Positions 1 through 5,847 are shown, counted from the stretch's first letter. The stretch is DNA of 7,627 nucleotides from Bacteroidales bacterium (GCA_029210905.1 JARGGF010000183.1:1-7627); one strand, 5' to 3'. The notes: generated from the sequence alone by a model not told the origin. Translations and numbers: made by a program.

Positions 1-569
1 AACTAAGAGATGTTAGTGGAAATGTTTCTAGCCTGACACTTACATTAACAAAAGATTTAGCTAAAGCTGATGTTGTAGATATCCCGGGTGTAATTCTTGG
101 AGCACAAGATAATACTGCTGAAAAACCAATGTATTCCATCATCGAAGATGCTACTTACTCAATCGCAGAAGGAAATGCTGATGCTAATATCCAGGCAAAA
201 ATTGATTTTGTATGTTACTCTGATGTTAAAAATGGTACCCATCTGGCCTCTCCTGGCGCTAACTGGGCAGGCACAAATTATGAAACTGACTTTGCAGCAT
301 GGACAACCAAAAATGAAAGCTTTTTTATCCTTGATGCGCCTTTTGATATATATGATTTTGGAATCTTAACCAAAACAAAAATCAAAACAGCATACGATGA
401 TGCGGAGACGATAGATGCAACAGTTGTAAAAAGAAAAACTAAAGATATGGCTGCTGATAAAATTTACCTTCTTAAAACATATAATGGTAAATACGGTGCT
501 ATTAAAGTTAATTCTGTTACAACTGGGACTACTGGTTCCGTAAACTTTGATATCAAGATAGAAAAATAA
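1..569 (+). CDS. Secreted/lipoprotein of unknown family, 5' partial (paralog of the next gene)
   Basis: The reading frame is already open at base 3 and runs to a TAA at 567-569, so the N-terminus lies outside the window and the ATG at 129 is internal. About 188 codons are visible. The fragment begins in what looks like the end of a beta-rich domain (LTLTLTK), followed by VILG, a Y/S-rich stretch, LASPGANWAG (encoded near 243-272), and a C-terminal block KYGAIKVNSVTTG. The same landmarks occur in the same order in the protein encoded at 654-1526 (VILG, LGSPGANLAG, KYGIIKIEDVTG), so the two are divergent tandem paralogs. I do not recognise the family. By analogy with its neighbour it is probably an exported, lipid-anchored protein, but the signal peptide is not visible. 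Its position before a TonB-dependent receptor suggests a ligand-binding accessory; this is inference. A terminator-like hairpin follows. Confidence 0.8.
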   Translation, partial: LRDVSGNVSSLTLTLTKDLAKADVVDIPGVILGAQDNTAEKPMYSIIEDATYSIAEGNADANIQAKIDFVCYSDVKNGTHLASPGANWAGTNYETDFAAWTTKNESFFILDAPFDIYDFGILTKTKIKTAYDDAETIDATVVKRKTKDMAADKIYLLKTYNGKYGAIKVNSVTTGTTGSVNFDIKIEK

Positions 570-593
570 AGATTGATTAACAATGATGATTTA

Positions 594-636
594 AAAAGAC
601 CTCTAGTTGGAATCCTCACTTGAGGTCTTCTTTTCT
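594..636 (+). terminator. Rho-independent terminator-like hairpin between the two paralogs
   Basis: AAGACCTC (596-603) pairs perfectly with GAGGTCTT (622-629) across an 18-base loop, followed by CTTTTCT (630-636). It lies 25 bases after the upstream stop codon and 18 bases before the next ATG. No promoter is obvious in the remaining gap, so the hairpin may be a partial terminator that lowers expression of the downstream genes. Confidence 0.65.
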
Positions 637-653
637 AATATCAGACTATTAAT

Positions 654-1526
654 ATGAATAAAGTTATTATTTCTATAATTAGTGCAATCCTCTTCCTATC
701 TGCTTGCAAAAAAGAACAACTATCTGATATTCAGCCAACTATTGAACTAAAAGTTGCATCAGGCTTTATTTCAGAAGATACTGAGCTTGGTGCGGGTGTT
801 CAATACAAAGTTGGTGTGATTGCTTCTGCTGAAAATGGTGAAAACCTGACCAATATTATTATTAAATCCAATGGAAATACCATCTTCGACAATGGCTACA
901 ATGCTCCTTCCCTGGCCGAAGAGATTACCTTGACCAAAAGTAACGAATCTAGTGAAAAATTAACCTTTATCATTCGAAACAAAGCCAGGCTGGCTGATAG
1001 CATTTCCATTACTATAAAAAAAGCTGAAATTGGATTTGGTTCCATAATAAAATACAGCTCGGTTATTTTAGGATGTAATGAAAACACCAACACTGGAAAT
1101 TACTATTCACTGGCAAATAACCTTGTTTATACCCAATCTGAAGCATTTAATAATCAGGATGTTATTGATATAATCTATTTTTTTGACCCAGCTGGTGACG
1201 AAAATGCCCTGGGATCTCCAGGAGCAAATTTAGCTGGTATTCTCACCGGAAGTGATGCTCCAGATAACTGGACCATATTACGAACTACAAGATACAGCCG
1301 CAGCCCTATTTCAATTAAAGCTGATGAATTTAATAATGCCCTGAATGACAGCCTGATAATTGCAAACCTTTTTACAGATGGAGGCCGAAAAGCAAAGACA
1401 CTTTCTACTAGCCAATTTTGGGGATTCGTGAACAATGAAAACAAATATGGCATTATAAAAATTGAAGATGTAACTGGTCAGTCCACGGGTACGCTTCAAT
1501 TTAGCCTGATTATGCAAGCAGAATAA
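654..1526 (+). CDS. Lipoprotein of unknown family, likely partner of the TonB-dependent receptor
   Basis: 290 residues. The N-terminus is a lipoprotein signal: MNK, a hydrophobic stretch and the lipobox LSAC, with the lipidated Cys at residue 18. The next residues, KKEQ, resemble the charged export signal that sends Bacteroidota lipoproteins to the cell surface, though the match is loose. Residues about 28-122 look like an all-beta, Ig-like domain (alternating hydrophobic strands, ending SISITIKK). Residues about 136-290 form a second domain sharing VILG (137-140), LGSPGAN (186-192) and KYGIIKI (264-270) with the C-terminal part of the upstream gene. I cannot assign a known family. The gene ends 70 bases before a TonB-dependent receptor gene, an arrangement like HmuY/HmuR or SusD/SusC, so surface capture of a ligand is a reasonable but unproven role. 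The start is fixed by the signal peptide. No terminator is seen after it, so read-through into the receptor gene is possible. Confidence 0.85.
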   Translation: MNKVIISIISAILFLSACKKEQLSDIQPTIELKVASGFISEDTELGAGVQYKVGVIASAENGENLTNIIIKSNGNTIFDNGYNAPSLAEEITLTKSNESSEKLTFIIRNKARLADSISITIKKAEIGFGSIIKYSSVILGCNENTNTGNYYSLANNLVYTQSEAFNNQDVIDIIYFFDPAGDENALGSPGANLAGILTGSDAPDNWTILRTTRYSRSPISIKADEFNNALNDSLIIANLFTDGGRKAKTLSTSQFWGFVNNENKYGIIKIEDVTGQSTGTLQFSLIMQAE

Positions 1527-1556
1527 CATTTATTATTCATTCCAAAAATGATATTA

Positions 1557-1589
1557 CTGCTATAATATTGATTAACCGCTTTAAATTTG
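1557..1589 (+). promoter_or_regulatory. Possible Bacteroidota-type promoter at the receptor gene start
   Basis: TAAATTTG at 1582-1589 is an exact match to the Bacteroidota -7 element TAnnTTTG. The -33 element is poor: CTG at 1557-1559 with 22 bases between. The -7 box ends only 7 bases before the ATG at 1597, so a transcript from it would have almost no leader. Read-through from the lipoprotein gene is the alternative. Confidence 0.35.
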
Positions 1590-1596
1590 CCTCATA

Positions 1597-3873
1597 ATGA
1601 ACAAAATATTCATCACCATTGTGTTTTTTCTTATTTCAGCCAATGTATTTGCCCAAAAGAATTTACAAGGTTTTGTTTATGATAAAAATTCAAAGGAAGC
1701 TTTGTCAAATGTTAATTTATATCTAATTGATATTCAAAAATATAGCACAACAAATGAAAGCGGTAAATTTGTTTTTGACAATTTGAACAGTGGAGAATAT
1801 CAAATAAAAATAACTTGCATTGGTTATATCGATACTTCAATTACGATAAATACCGCAAATATTGAACCTCTTCAAATTTATCTGCTGCAAAAAGATCAGA
1901 AAATAGGAGAAGTAATTGTAACAGCTGACCGAAGACCCAGAAACCTGGAAGATATACCTGCCCGGCTGGATGTAATTACACCCAGGGAGGTAAAATCATA
2001 CCCGGCTACCAACGTTGATAATTATTTACAAGCCATCCCTAACGTTTATGTAAACAGAAGCTGGGGGATTTTTTCGAAAAACTCAAGCGTCACTATGCGT
2101 GGAATGGATGGAACAGCCAGGGTTTTGGTGCTGCTTGACGGAGTACCACTCAATCAGTCAGCAGGTGGGGGAATAAACTGGCATTTGATTGAATCAGAAC
2201 AAGTTGAAAAAATTGAAGTGCTAAAAGGGCCAGCATCAGCACTTTATGGCAATAATGCCATGGGTGGGGTAATTAACATCATTACAAAAAAGAACGAGAA
2301 AAGAACAGCGGCAGGTGGCTCTTTGCAAGCTGGAACGTACAAAACTATCGGTGGCAGCTTAAACTTTGGCAATAATTTTATAAAAAATAACAAAGGTGTC
2401 TATTGGTCAGGCGATGCATTTTACCGGCAAGGGGATGGTTATATTATTGTTCCGGAACATGAAAGAGATAGCACTGATACTCCATTGGCTATTAAAGAAT
2501 ACAGTTTAAATTTATCAAGTGGCTATCGTTTCAATAAAAACCATATAATTGACTTTGGAATAAGACTTTATGATGATAAGCGTGACGAAGGAATTCAGGT
2601 TTTTGAAAAAAATGGCTCTTACCTTAAATATACAACACAAAATTATAAAGCTAATTATACTGGCAATATTCATGGTTTTAACATTTATGCCAATGCCTTT
2701 TACCATATCCAGGATTATTATGAACTGGCCGAAAGATTAAACGAAACCGGCGACAGTTATAAACTTTATGATAGAAATCAAACCAGCAAAGATTATGGAG
2801 TTTGGCTGAATATTGTAAAAAAGGTAGGCAACAACGATGAACTTTCTTTTGGAATTGATTACAAACATGGAAATTTTGTAGCCGAGGATATTTATTTCAC
2901 TTCAACCGATTATTCGCTCAGAGGCGGCGACATCGATTTTTATGCTCTCTTTTTACAAAATGATTTAAACTTGCTAAATGGCAATCTGATAGTTAGCGCA
3001 GGATTAAGAGCAGATATTGCCCAATTTAAAAATGGATACCTTTTAGTGCAGGCTCCTACGCCGGTTACTGCCTTTGAGAACAACCTGAGCGAATCATTTC
3101 GTGAAACAAACTGGAATAATGTCAGTCCGAAAATAGCAGTTCGATATAAATTTAGACCATACTTACATACGTATCTTTCATTTGCCACCGGATTTATGCC
3201 TCCAAAATTAGACGACATGGTAAGCTCACGTAAAGTAAACACCGGGTTTAAAATTGCAAATCCTGATTTAAAACCAGAAACACTAACTAATTATGAACTG
3301 GGTTTTGATATATTTCCTTCAGACAAAATAAAATTAAATCTTTCTGCATATTATTCACTTGGCAATGATTTTCAATATTTTGAAGGTACCGGAGACACTG
3401 TAGACATTGATCGTCCAGTGTTAAAAAGAGAGAATATTTCGAATGTTGAAATTTATGGTCTCGAAGCTGCAATAAACTATCAACCAGCGGATTATGTTAC
3501 ATTAAAAGCTAATTATACTTACAATCACTCAGAAATAAAAAAATTTAACCTAAGTGCTTATTCCGGTGATGATTTGAGCGGCAAGCTCATTGCAGAAACT
3601 CCACCACATCAGGCTTATCTCGGAATATTCTTCACCAATAAAATTGTAGATATTAATCTGGTTTTCAATTATGTAAGTGAAATGTGGCAGGATGAGCTGA
3701 ACACCGCCAAACTAGCAGCTTACAATACATTGGATTTACGGTTGCAAAAAAGCATTACGCATTTCAACTTTTCAATCGATATACAGAATATCTTTGATTA
3801 TCAATACATTGATAAAAAAGGAGGCTTGGCACCGGGAAGATTTATCATGGCTAAAATAGGGTTTCAATTATAG
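1597..3873 (+). CDS. TonB-dependent outer-membrane receptor with carboxypeptidase-regulatory-like domain
   Basis: 758 residues, full length for the family. Signal peptide 1-20 (hydrophobic core, cleavage after VFA or at the Gln). Residues about 23-98 form a carboxypeptidase-regulatory-like beta domain (GFVYD, ALSNVNLYL, G-F-F-NL--GEYQI), typical of Bacteroidota receptors. A TonB-box-like EVIVTA lies at 105-110, the plug at about 112-231 (SVTMRGMDG, VLVLLDGVPLN, VEKIEVLKGPASALYG, GGVINIITKK), and a 22-strand-type barrel follows, including the FATGFMPP and NPDLKPET landmarks. The C-terminus ends FIMAKIGFQL, a closing strand. It imports a ligand across the outer membrane using TonB/ExbBD energy. 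The substrate is unknown: the FATG/NPDL pair has no His between, so the heme-receptor signature is not complete. Two lipoprotein-like paralogs lie just upstream and are the likely surface partners. A globin gene follows 137 bases downstream, separated by its own control region. The start is set by the signal peptide. Confidence 0.95.
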   Translation: MNKIFITIVFFLISANVFAQKNLQGFVYDKNSKEALSNVNLYLIDIQKYSTTNESGKFVFDNLNSGEYQIKITCIGYIDTSITINTANIEPLQIYLLQKDQKIGEVIVTADRRPRNLEDIPARLDVITPREVKSYPATNVDNYLQAIPNVYVNRSWGIFSKNSSVTMRGMDGTARVLVLLDGVPLNQSAGGGINWHLIESEQVEKIEVLKGPASALYGNNAMGGVINIITKKNEKRTAAGGSLQAGTYKTIGGSLNFGNNFIKNNKGVYWSGDAFYRQGDGYIIVPEHERDSTDTPLAIKEYSLNLSSGYRFNKNHIIDFGIRLYDDKRDEGIQVFEKNGSYLKYTTQNYKANYTGNIHGFNIYANAFYHIQDYYELAERLNETGDSYKLYDRNQTSKDYGVWLNIVKKVGNNDELSFGIDYKHGNFVAEDIYFTSTDYSLRGGDIDFYALFLQNDLNLLNGNLIVSAGLRADIAQFKNGYLLVQAPTPVTAFENNLSESFRETNWNNVSPKIAVRYKFRPYLHTYLSFATGFMPPKLDDMVSSRKVNTGFKIANPDLKPETLTNYELGFDIFPSDKIKLNLSAYYSLGNDFQYFEGTGDTVDIDRPVLKRENISNVEIYGLEAAINYQPADYVTLKANYTYNHSEIKKFNLSAYSGDDLSGKLIAETPPHQAYLGIFFTNKIVDINLVFNYVSEMWQDELNTAKLAAYNTLDLRLQKSITHFNFSIDIQNIFDYQYIDKKGGLAPGRFIMAKIGFQL

Positions 3874-3914
3874 CTGAGATTCTTTCCTAAAGATTCAACG
3901 AATGCATAGAAATT

Positions 3915-3937
3915 TTATTTAGAATTATTCTAAATAA
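3915..3937 (+). promoter_or_regulatory. Fur/PerR-like operator (23-bp palindrome)
   Basis: An 11-bp arm (3915-3925) and its perfect complement (3927-3937) flank a single central T. The inner 15 bases, TTAGAATTATTCTAA (3919-3933), have the 7-1-7 layout of Fur-family boxes and differ from the Bacillus PerR box TTATAATNATTATAA only at one symmetrical position. The palindrome ends two bases before the -33 TTG of the globin promoter. Assignment to a Fur-family regulator is inference from shape and from the peroxidase and globin genes downstream. It could instead serve another dimeric regulator. Confidence 0.5.
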
Positions 3938-3949
3938 TCTTGCAAGATT
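3936..3949 (+). promoter_or_regulatory. 14-bp perfect palindrome over the globin -33 element
   Basis: AATCTTGCAAGATT is perfectly self-complementary with no spacer. It contains the TTG (3940-3942) used as the -33 element and overlaps the end of the adjacent 23-bp palindrome by two bases. A protein bound here would cover the promoter, so a repressor site is plausible. The regulator is unknown. Confidence 0.4.
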
Positions 3950-3970
3950 CAAAAAATCATTATAATTTTG
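3940..3970 (+). promoter_or_regulatory. Bacteroidota-type promoter of the globin gene
   Basis: TTG at 3940-3942, 20 bases of spacer, then TAATTTTG at 3963-3970, an exact match to TAnnTTTG. Initiation would fall near 3975-3978, giving a leader of about 35 bases before the ATG at 4011. The leader has no Shine-Dalgarno sequence. It contains a weak AT-rich hairpin (AAAAGAT 3983-3989 with ATCTTTT 3996-4002) followed by a T-rich run to the start codon. Confidence 0.65.
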
Positions 3971-4010
3971 CCTCAGGTTAATAAAAGATTTTCCCATCTT
4001 TTTATTTTTT

Positions 4011-4475
4011 ATGAAATATAAAATAAGCACATATATAAATGGTGATAGACCTAAAGTACTATTACCCGATAGAGAAATATTAAAACACCTTGGTGAAGAA
4101 GGAATAAGAAAAATTGTTAGTGATCATTACAATTTAGTGCATCAAAGCGAAATATCCCATCTTTTTCCGAAAAACGCGGAGGCATTGGAACAGGCAAAAC
4201 TAAGATCTTCTGATTTTTTTATTCAAATAATGGGCGGCCCCACCTACTATAAGGAAAACCGGGGAGCACCTATGATGACAAGACGACATGCTCCATTTAA
4301 AATAACACCTGAAGCAAGAATTGTTTGGTTAATCTGTTACCAGGAAGTATTTAAAAGTTTGGAACTTCCTGAAAATTTAAAACAATCCTATTGGGATTAT
4401 CTGGATAAGTTTTCAATGTGGATGGTAAATACCATAGACGAACAAAAATATAAACCATTTCAGGTGAATCTCTAA
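4011..4475 (+). CDS. Truncated (2/2) hemoglobin, group II-like
   Basis: 154 residues. The central signature GGPTYYKENRGAP (75-87), then RRHAPFKI with the proximal heme His at 93 (F8) and Trp at 106 (the G8 Trp usual in group II truncated hemoglobins), identifies a 2/2 globin. Phe52 in SHLFP fits the CD1 position and Tyr40 is a candidate for the B10 distal Tyr. About 25 residues precede the first globin helix, a short extension. There is no signal peptide, so the protein is cytoplasmic. Characterised relatives bind oxygen and NO and act in NO or peroxide detoxification; this one's activity is not shown by sequence. It has a well-formed promoter with two palindromic operator candidates upstream, and the thiol peroxidase gene starts 71 bases after it, so a shared stress role is plausible. 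The TonB receptor upstream could hint at heme supply, but that is inference. Confidence 0.88.
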   Translation: MKYKISTYINGDRPKVLLPDREILKHLGEEGIRKIVSDHYNLVHQSEISHLFPKNAEALEQAKLRSSDFFIQIMGGPTYYKENRGAPMMTRRHAPFKITPEARIVWLICYQEVFKSLELPENLKQSYWDYLDKFSMWMVNTIDEQKYKPFQVNL

Positions 4476-4486
4476 AAGATATTTAA

Positions 4487-4515
4487 TTGATATTGAATAA
4501 TTTATCGTAAATTTA
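4487..4515 (+). promoter_or_regulatory. Possible promoter of tpx
   Basis: TTG at 4487-4489, 18 bases of spacer, then TAAATTTA at 4508-4515, which differs from TAnnTTTG only in the last base. It would give a leader of about 25-30 bases before the tpx ATG. No terminator separates tpx from the globin gene, so co-transcription from the globin promoter is also possible. Confidence 0.4.
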
Positions 4516-4546
4516 TAAGTTAATAGAAAATTCTAAAATTAAAATT

Positions 4547-5047
4547 ATGGCAAACATTACATTAAAAGGAAACCCAATTAATACAATTGGTGAATTACCT
4601 GCAGTTGGCAGTACTTTAAAAGACTTTGAACTGGTTAAAAACGATTTATCAAAAACCAGCCTAAAAGATTTTTCAGGTTCAAAATTAGTTTTGAATATTT
4701 TTCCTAGTCTGGATACAGGCACCTGTGCTGCTTCAGTGAGAAATTTTAATAAAGCAGCTGCTAATCTGGAAAACACTAAAGTTTTATGTATTTCAAGGGA
4801 TTTACCTTTTGCACAAGGTAGATTTTGTGGGGCTGAAGGTATTGAAAATGCAATTACTTTATCAGATTTTAATACAGGTAAATTTGGTAAGGACTATGGT
4901 CTGGAGATTGCAAATGGTCCTTTGCAAGGCGTTCATTCAAGGGTAGTTATTGTTGCAGATGAAAATGGCAAAATACTTTATACGGAGCAAGTTCCGGAAA
5001 TTGTAGACGAACCGAACTATGATGCAGCCCTTTCTGCATTAAAATAA
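4547..5047 (+). CDS. tpx: Thiol peroxidase (atypical 2-Cys peroxiredoxin)
   Basis: 166 residues, the usual length, and closely similar along its whole length to Escherichia coli Tpx as I recall it. It reduces hydrogen peroxide and alkyl hydroperoxides using thioredoxin. The motif NIFPSLDTGTCAASVR carries the peroxidatic Cys60 with Thr57, the resolving Cys94 sits in FCGAEG after SRDLPFAQGR, and Arg132 (HSRVV) matches the active-site Arg. All catalytic positions are intact. A third Cys (81) sits where E. coli Tpx also has one. There is no signal peptide, so it is cytoplasmic. It lies 71 bases after the truncated hemoglobin gene, with its own weak promoter and possibly read-through from the globin promoter, whose upstream region carries a PerR/Fur-like palindrome. 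A T-run terminator follows. The start agrees with the family N-terminus (GNPIN near residue 8). Confidence 0.97.
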   Translation: MANITLKGNPINTIGELPAVGSTLKDFELVKNDLSKTSLKDFSGSKLVLNIFPSLDTGTCAASVRNFNKAAANLENTKVLCISRDLPFAQGRFCGAEGIENAITLSDFNTGKFGKDYGLEIANGPLQGVHSRVVIVADENGKILYTEQVPEIVDEPNYDAALSALK

Positions 5048-5074
5048 CAAACTAATTTCAAACATATTTGTAGT

Positions 5075-5117
5075 TAACCGTCGTATGGAAATAATTTTCT
5101 GCAACGGTTATTTTTTT
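5075..5117 (+). terminator. Rho-independent terminator after tpx
   Basis: TAACCGT (5075-5081) pairs with ACGGTTA (5104-5110) across a 22-base AT-rich loop, followed immediately by seven T residues (5111-5117). It lies 27 bases after the tpx stop codon. Confidence 0.7.
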
Positions 5118-5157
5118 CTCTCACATTATTGATTATGAGAAAAATATCAAATTAATA

Positions 5158-5170
5158 GCGATATAATCGC
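5158..5170 (+). repeat. Short inverted repeat upstream of the queF-like gene
   Basis: GCGAT (5158-5162) and ATCGC (5166-5170) surround ATA. It sits about 33 bases upstream of the weak -33 candidate of the next promoter. It may be an operator half-pair or chance in AT-rich DNA. The rest of 5118-5202 shows no coding potential or other structure that I can see. Confidence 0.2.
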
Positions 5171-5202
5171 ATTTGGTAAATCATCCTACCCTGCTATTTT
5201 AG

Positions 5203-5232
5203 TTCAAAAAATCAGAAAATTATTTAACTTTG
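5203..5232 (+). promoter_or_regulatory. Probable promoter of the queF-like gene
   Basis: TAACTTTG at 5225-5232 exactly matches TAnnTTTG. The -33 candidate is TTC at 5203-5205 with 19 bases of spacer, a one-base departure from TTG. Initiation near 5238-5240 would give a leader of about 80 bases carrying the hairpin at 5254-5294. Confidence 0.5.
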
Positions 5233-5252
5233 CAATTCAATTACTAATTAAA

Positions 5253-5296
5253 AGGGGTGTTTGCATATAATTTATATTTTAAAGAATTCACCCCCT
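5253..5296 (+). other. Leader hairpin in the queF-like transcript
   Basis: GGGGTG (5254-5259) pairs with CACCCC (5289-5294) around a 29-base AT-rich loop, and A5253 can pair with T5296 past a bulged C. The G/C-run arms stand out in DNA that is otherwise very AT-rich. The hairpin ends 25 bases before the start codon and no T-run follows, so it is not a terminator. It could control translation or be an mRNA-stability element. I could not match it to a known preQ1 riboswitch class. Confidence 0.4.
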
Positions 5297-5321
5297 GTAT
5301 TTCACAACATAAAACAGAAAA

Positions 5322-5750
5322 ATGGCAAAACTATATAGCGAAATTGACAAAACGCTCTTAAAATCGATTCCGAACCCTAGTAAAGAAGCATATGAGATTA
5401 AAATAAAAATTCCTGAATTTACTTTTTTAGGAGTACAAGAGCAACCTGATTTTGCAACAATTTATCTTACTTTCTATCCCAATAATAAAATAATTGAGCT
5501 CAGATCACTAAAACAATATTCCTATCACTTGCGTGATATTGTAGTTTCATACGAGAGGCTAACCAATATTTTCTACGAGCATTTAATGGAAGTGTATGAG
5601 CCTGTAAGGCTGCGTTTTGTAATGATTTGTAATCCTCGTGGCGGCATTAGTTCAAAACTTACCATTGATTCTGATTGGAGCGTGCGCGGAGGCGAAGAAA
5701 AATTTAATGACTGGAATAAGAATGAAGATGTTTGGGGAGTAACAATGTAA
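5322..5750 (+). CDS. QueF-family (7-cyano-7-deazaguanine reductase-like) protein lacking the catalytic Cys
   Basis: 142 residues, close to the unimodular QueF length. QueF enzymes reduce the nitrile of preQ0 to preQ1 with NADPH in queuosine synthesis. Family landmarks are clear: PNP (17-19), PEFTFLG (31-37), QPDFATIYL (41-49), the QueF motif-like ELRSLKQY (59-66) and NPRGGIS (104-110). In Bacillus subtilis QueF the segment is PEFTSLCPKTGQPDF, where the Cys forms the thioimide with preQ0. Here Gly37 stands in its place and the loop is one residue shorter. The substrate Glu appears kept (E78 in SYERL), but the His before it is Tyr. The only Cys is C103, just before NPRGG. The fold and base-binding pocket are therefore probably kept while classical nitrile reduction is doubtful. 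It may be a different T-fold enzyme, a 7-deazaguanine-binding protein, or a chemically altered reductase. It has its own promoter and a structured leader, with no other queuosine genes in view. Confidence 0.85.
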   Translation: MAKLYSEIDKTLLKSIPNPSKEAYEIKIKIPEFTFLGVQEQPDFATIYLTFYPNNKIIELRSLKQYSYHLRDIVVSYERLTNIFYEHLMEVYEPVRLRFVMICNPRGGISSKLTIDSDWSVRGGEEKFNDWNKNEDVWGVTM

Positions 5751-5777
5751 AAAAATCAACTACGTGATAATTTAGCA

Positions 5778-5809
5778 TATTATCCCAAGCATTTGCTCTT
5801 GGGATAATA
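5778..5809 (+). repeat. Perfect 12-bp hairpin after the queF-like gene
   Basis: TATTATCCCAAG (5778-5789) and CTTGGGATAATA (5798-5809) are perfectly complementary with an 8-base loop. It begins 28 bases after the stop codon in the gap between convergent transcription units. No T-run follows on either strand, so a canonical terminator is not supported. It may protect or end transcripts by another route. Confidence 0.55.
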
Positions 5810-5819
5810 GAGCATTTAT

Positions 5820-5847
5820 GTAGCACAGCTTTGAAATGCTGTGCTAC
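5820..5847 (+). repeat. REP-like palindrome (GTAGCACAGC arms)
   Basis: GTAGCACAGC (5820-5829) and GCTGTGCTAC (5838-5847) form a perfect 10-bp stem around an 8-base loop. Arms of the type TAGCACAG...CTGTGCTA recur, from memory, as dispersed intergenic palindromes in Bacteroidota and other phyla, often moved by REP-associated tyrosine transposases. No transposase is in the window and one copy cannot prove a repeat family. On the minus strand its right arm supplies the TAG (5846-5844) that ends the degraded reading frame beside it. Confidence 0.45.

Noticed and set aside
97..369. Open frame on the plus strand overlapping the first gene
   Set aside because: It is a shadow of the frame that is open from base 3 to 569, which shows clear similarity to the neighbouring lipoprotein. 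This one has low-complexity, unlikely protein content.
1597..3873. Calling the receptor a heme receptor (HmuR-like) with HmuY-like partners
   Set aside because: The FATG...NPDL region lacks the intervening His of heme receptors, and the lipoproteins show no similarity to HmuY that I can see. The ligand was left open.
3915..3937. The 23-bp palindrome as the terminator of the receptor gene
   Set aside because: It has a single-base centre, an AT-rich stem and no T-run, and it abuts a promoter, so an operator is the better reading.
5253..5296. preQ1 riboswitch before the queF-like gene
   Set aside because: The stem has a 29-base loop and I cannot place the A-rich tail pairing of class I or the elements of classes II and III. 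I kept it only as a leader hairpin.
5778..5847. CRISPR-like or tRNA-like structure
   Set aside because: There are only two unrelated hairpins, with no regularly spaced repeats and no cloverleaf.
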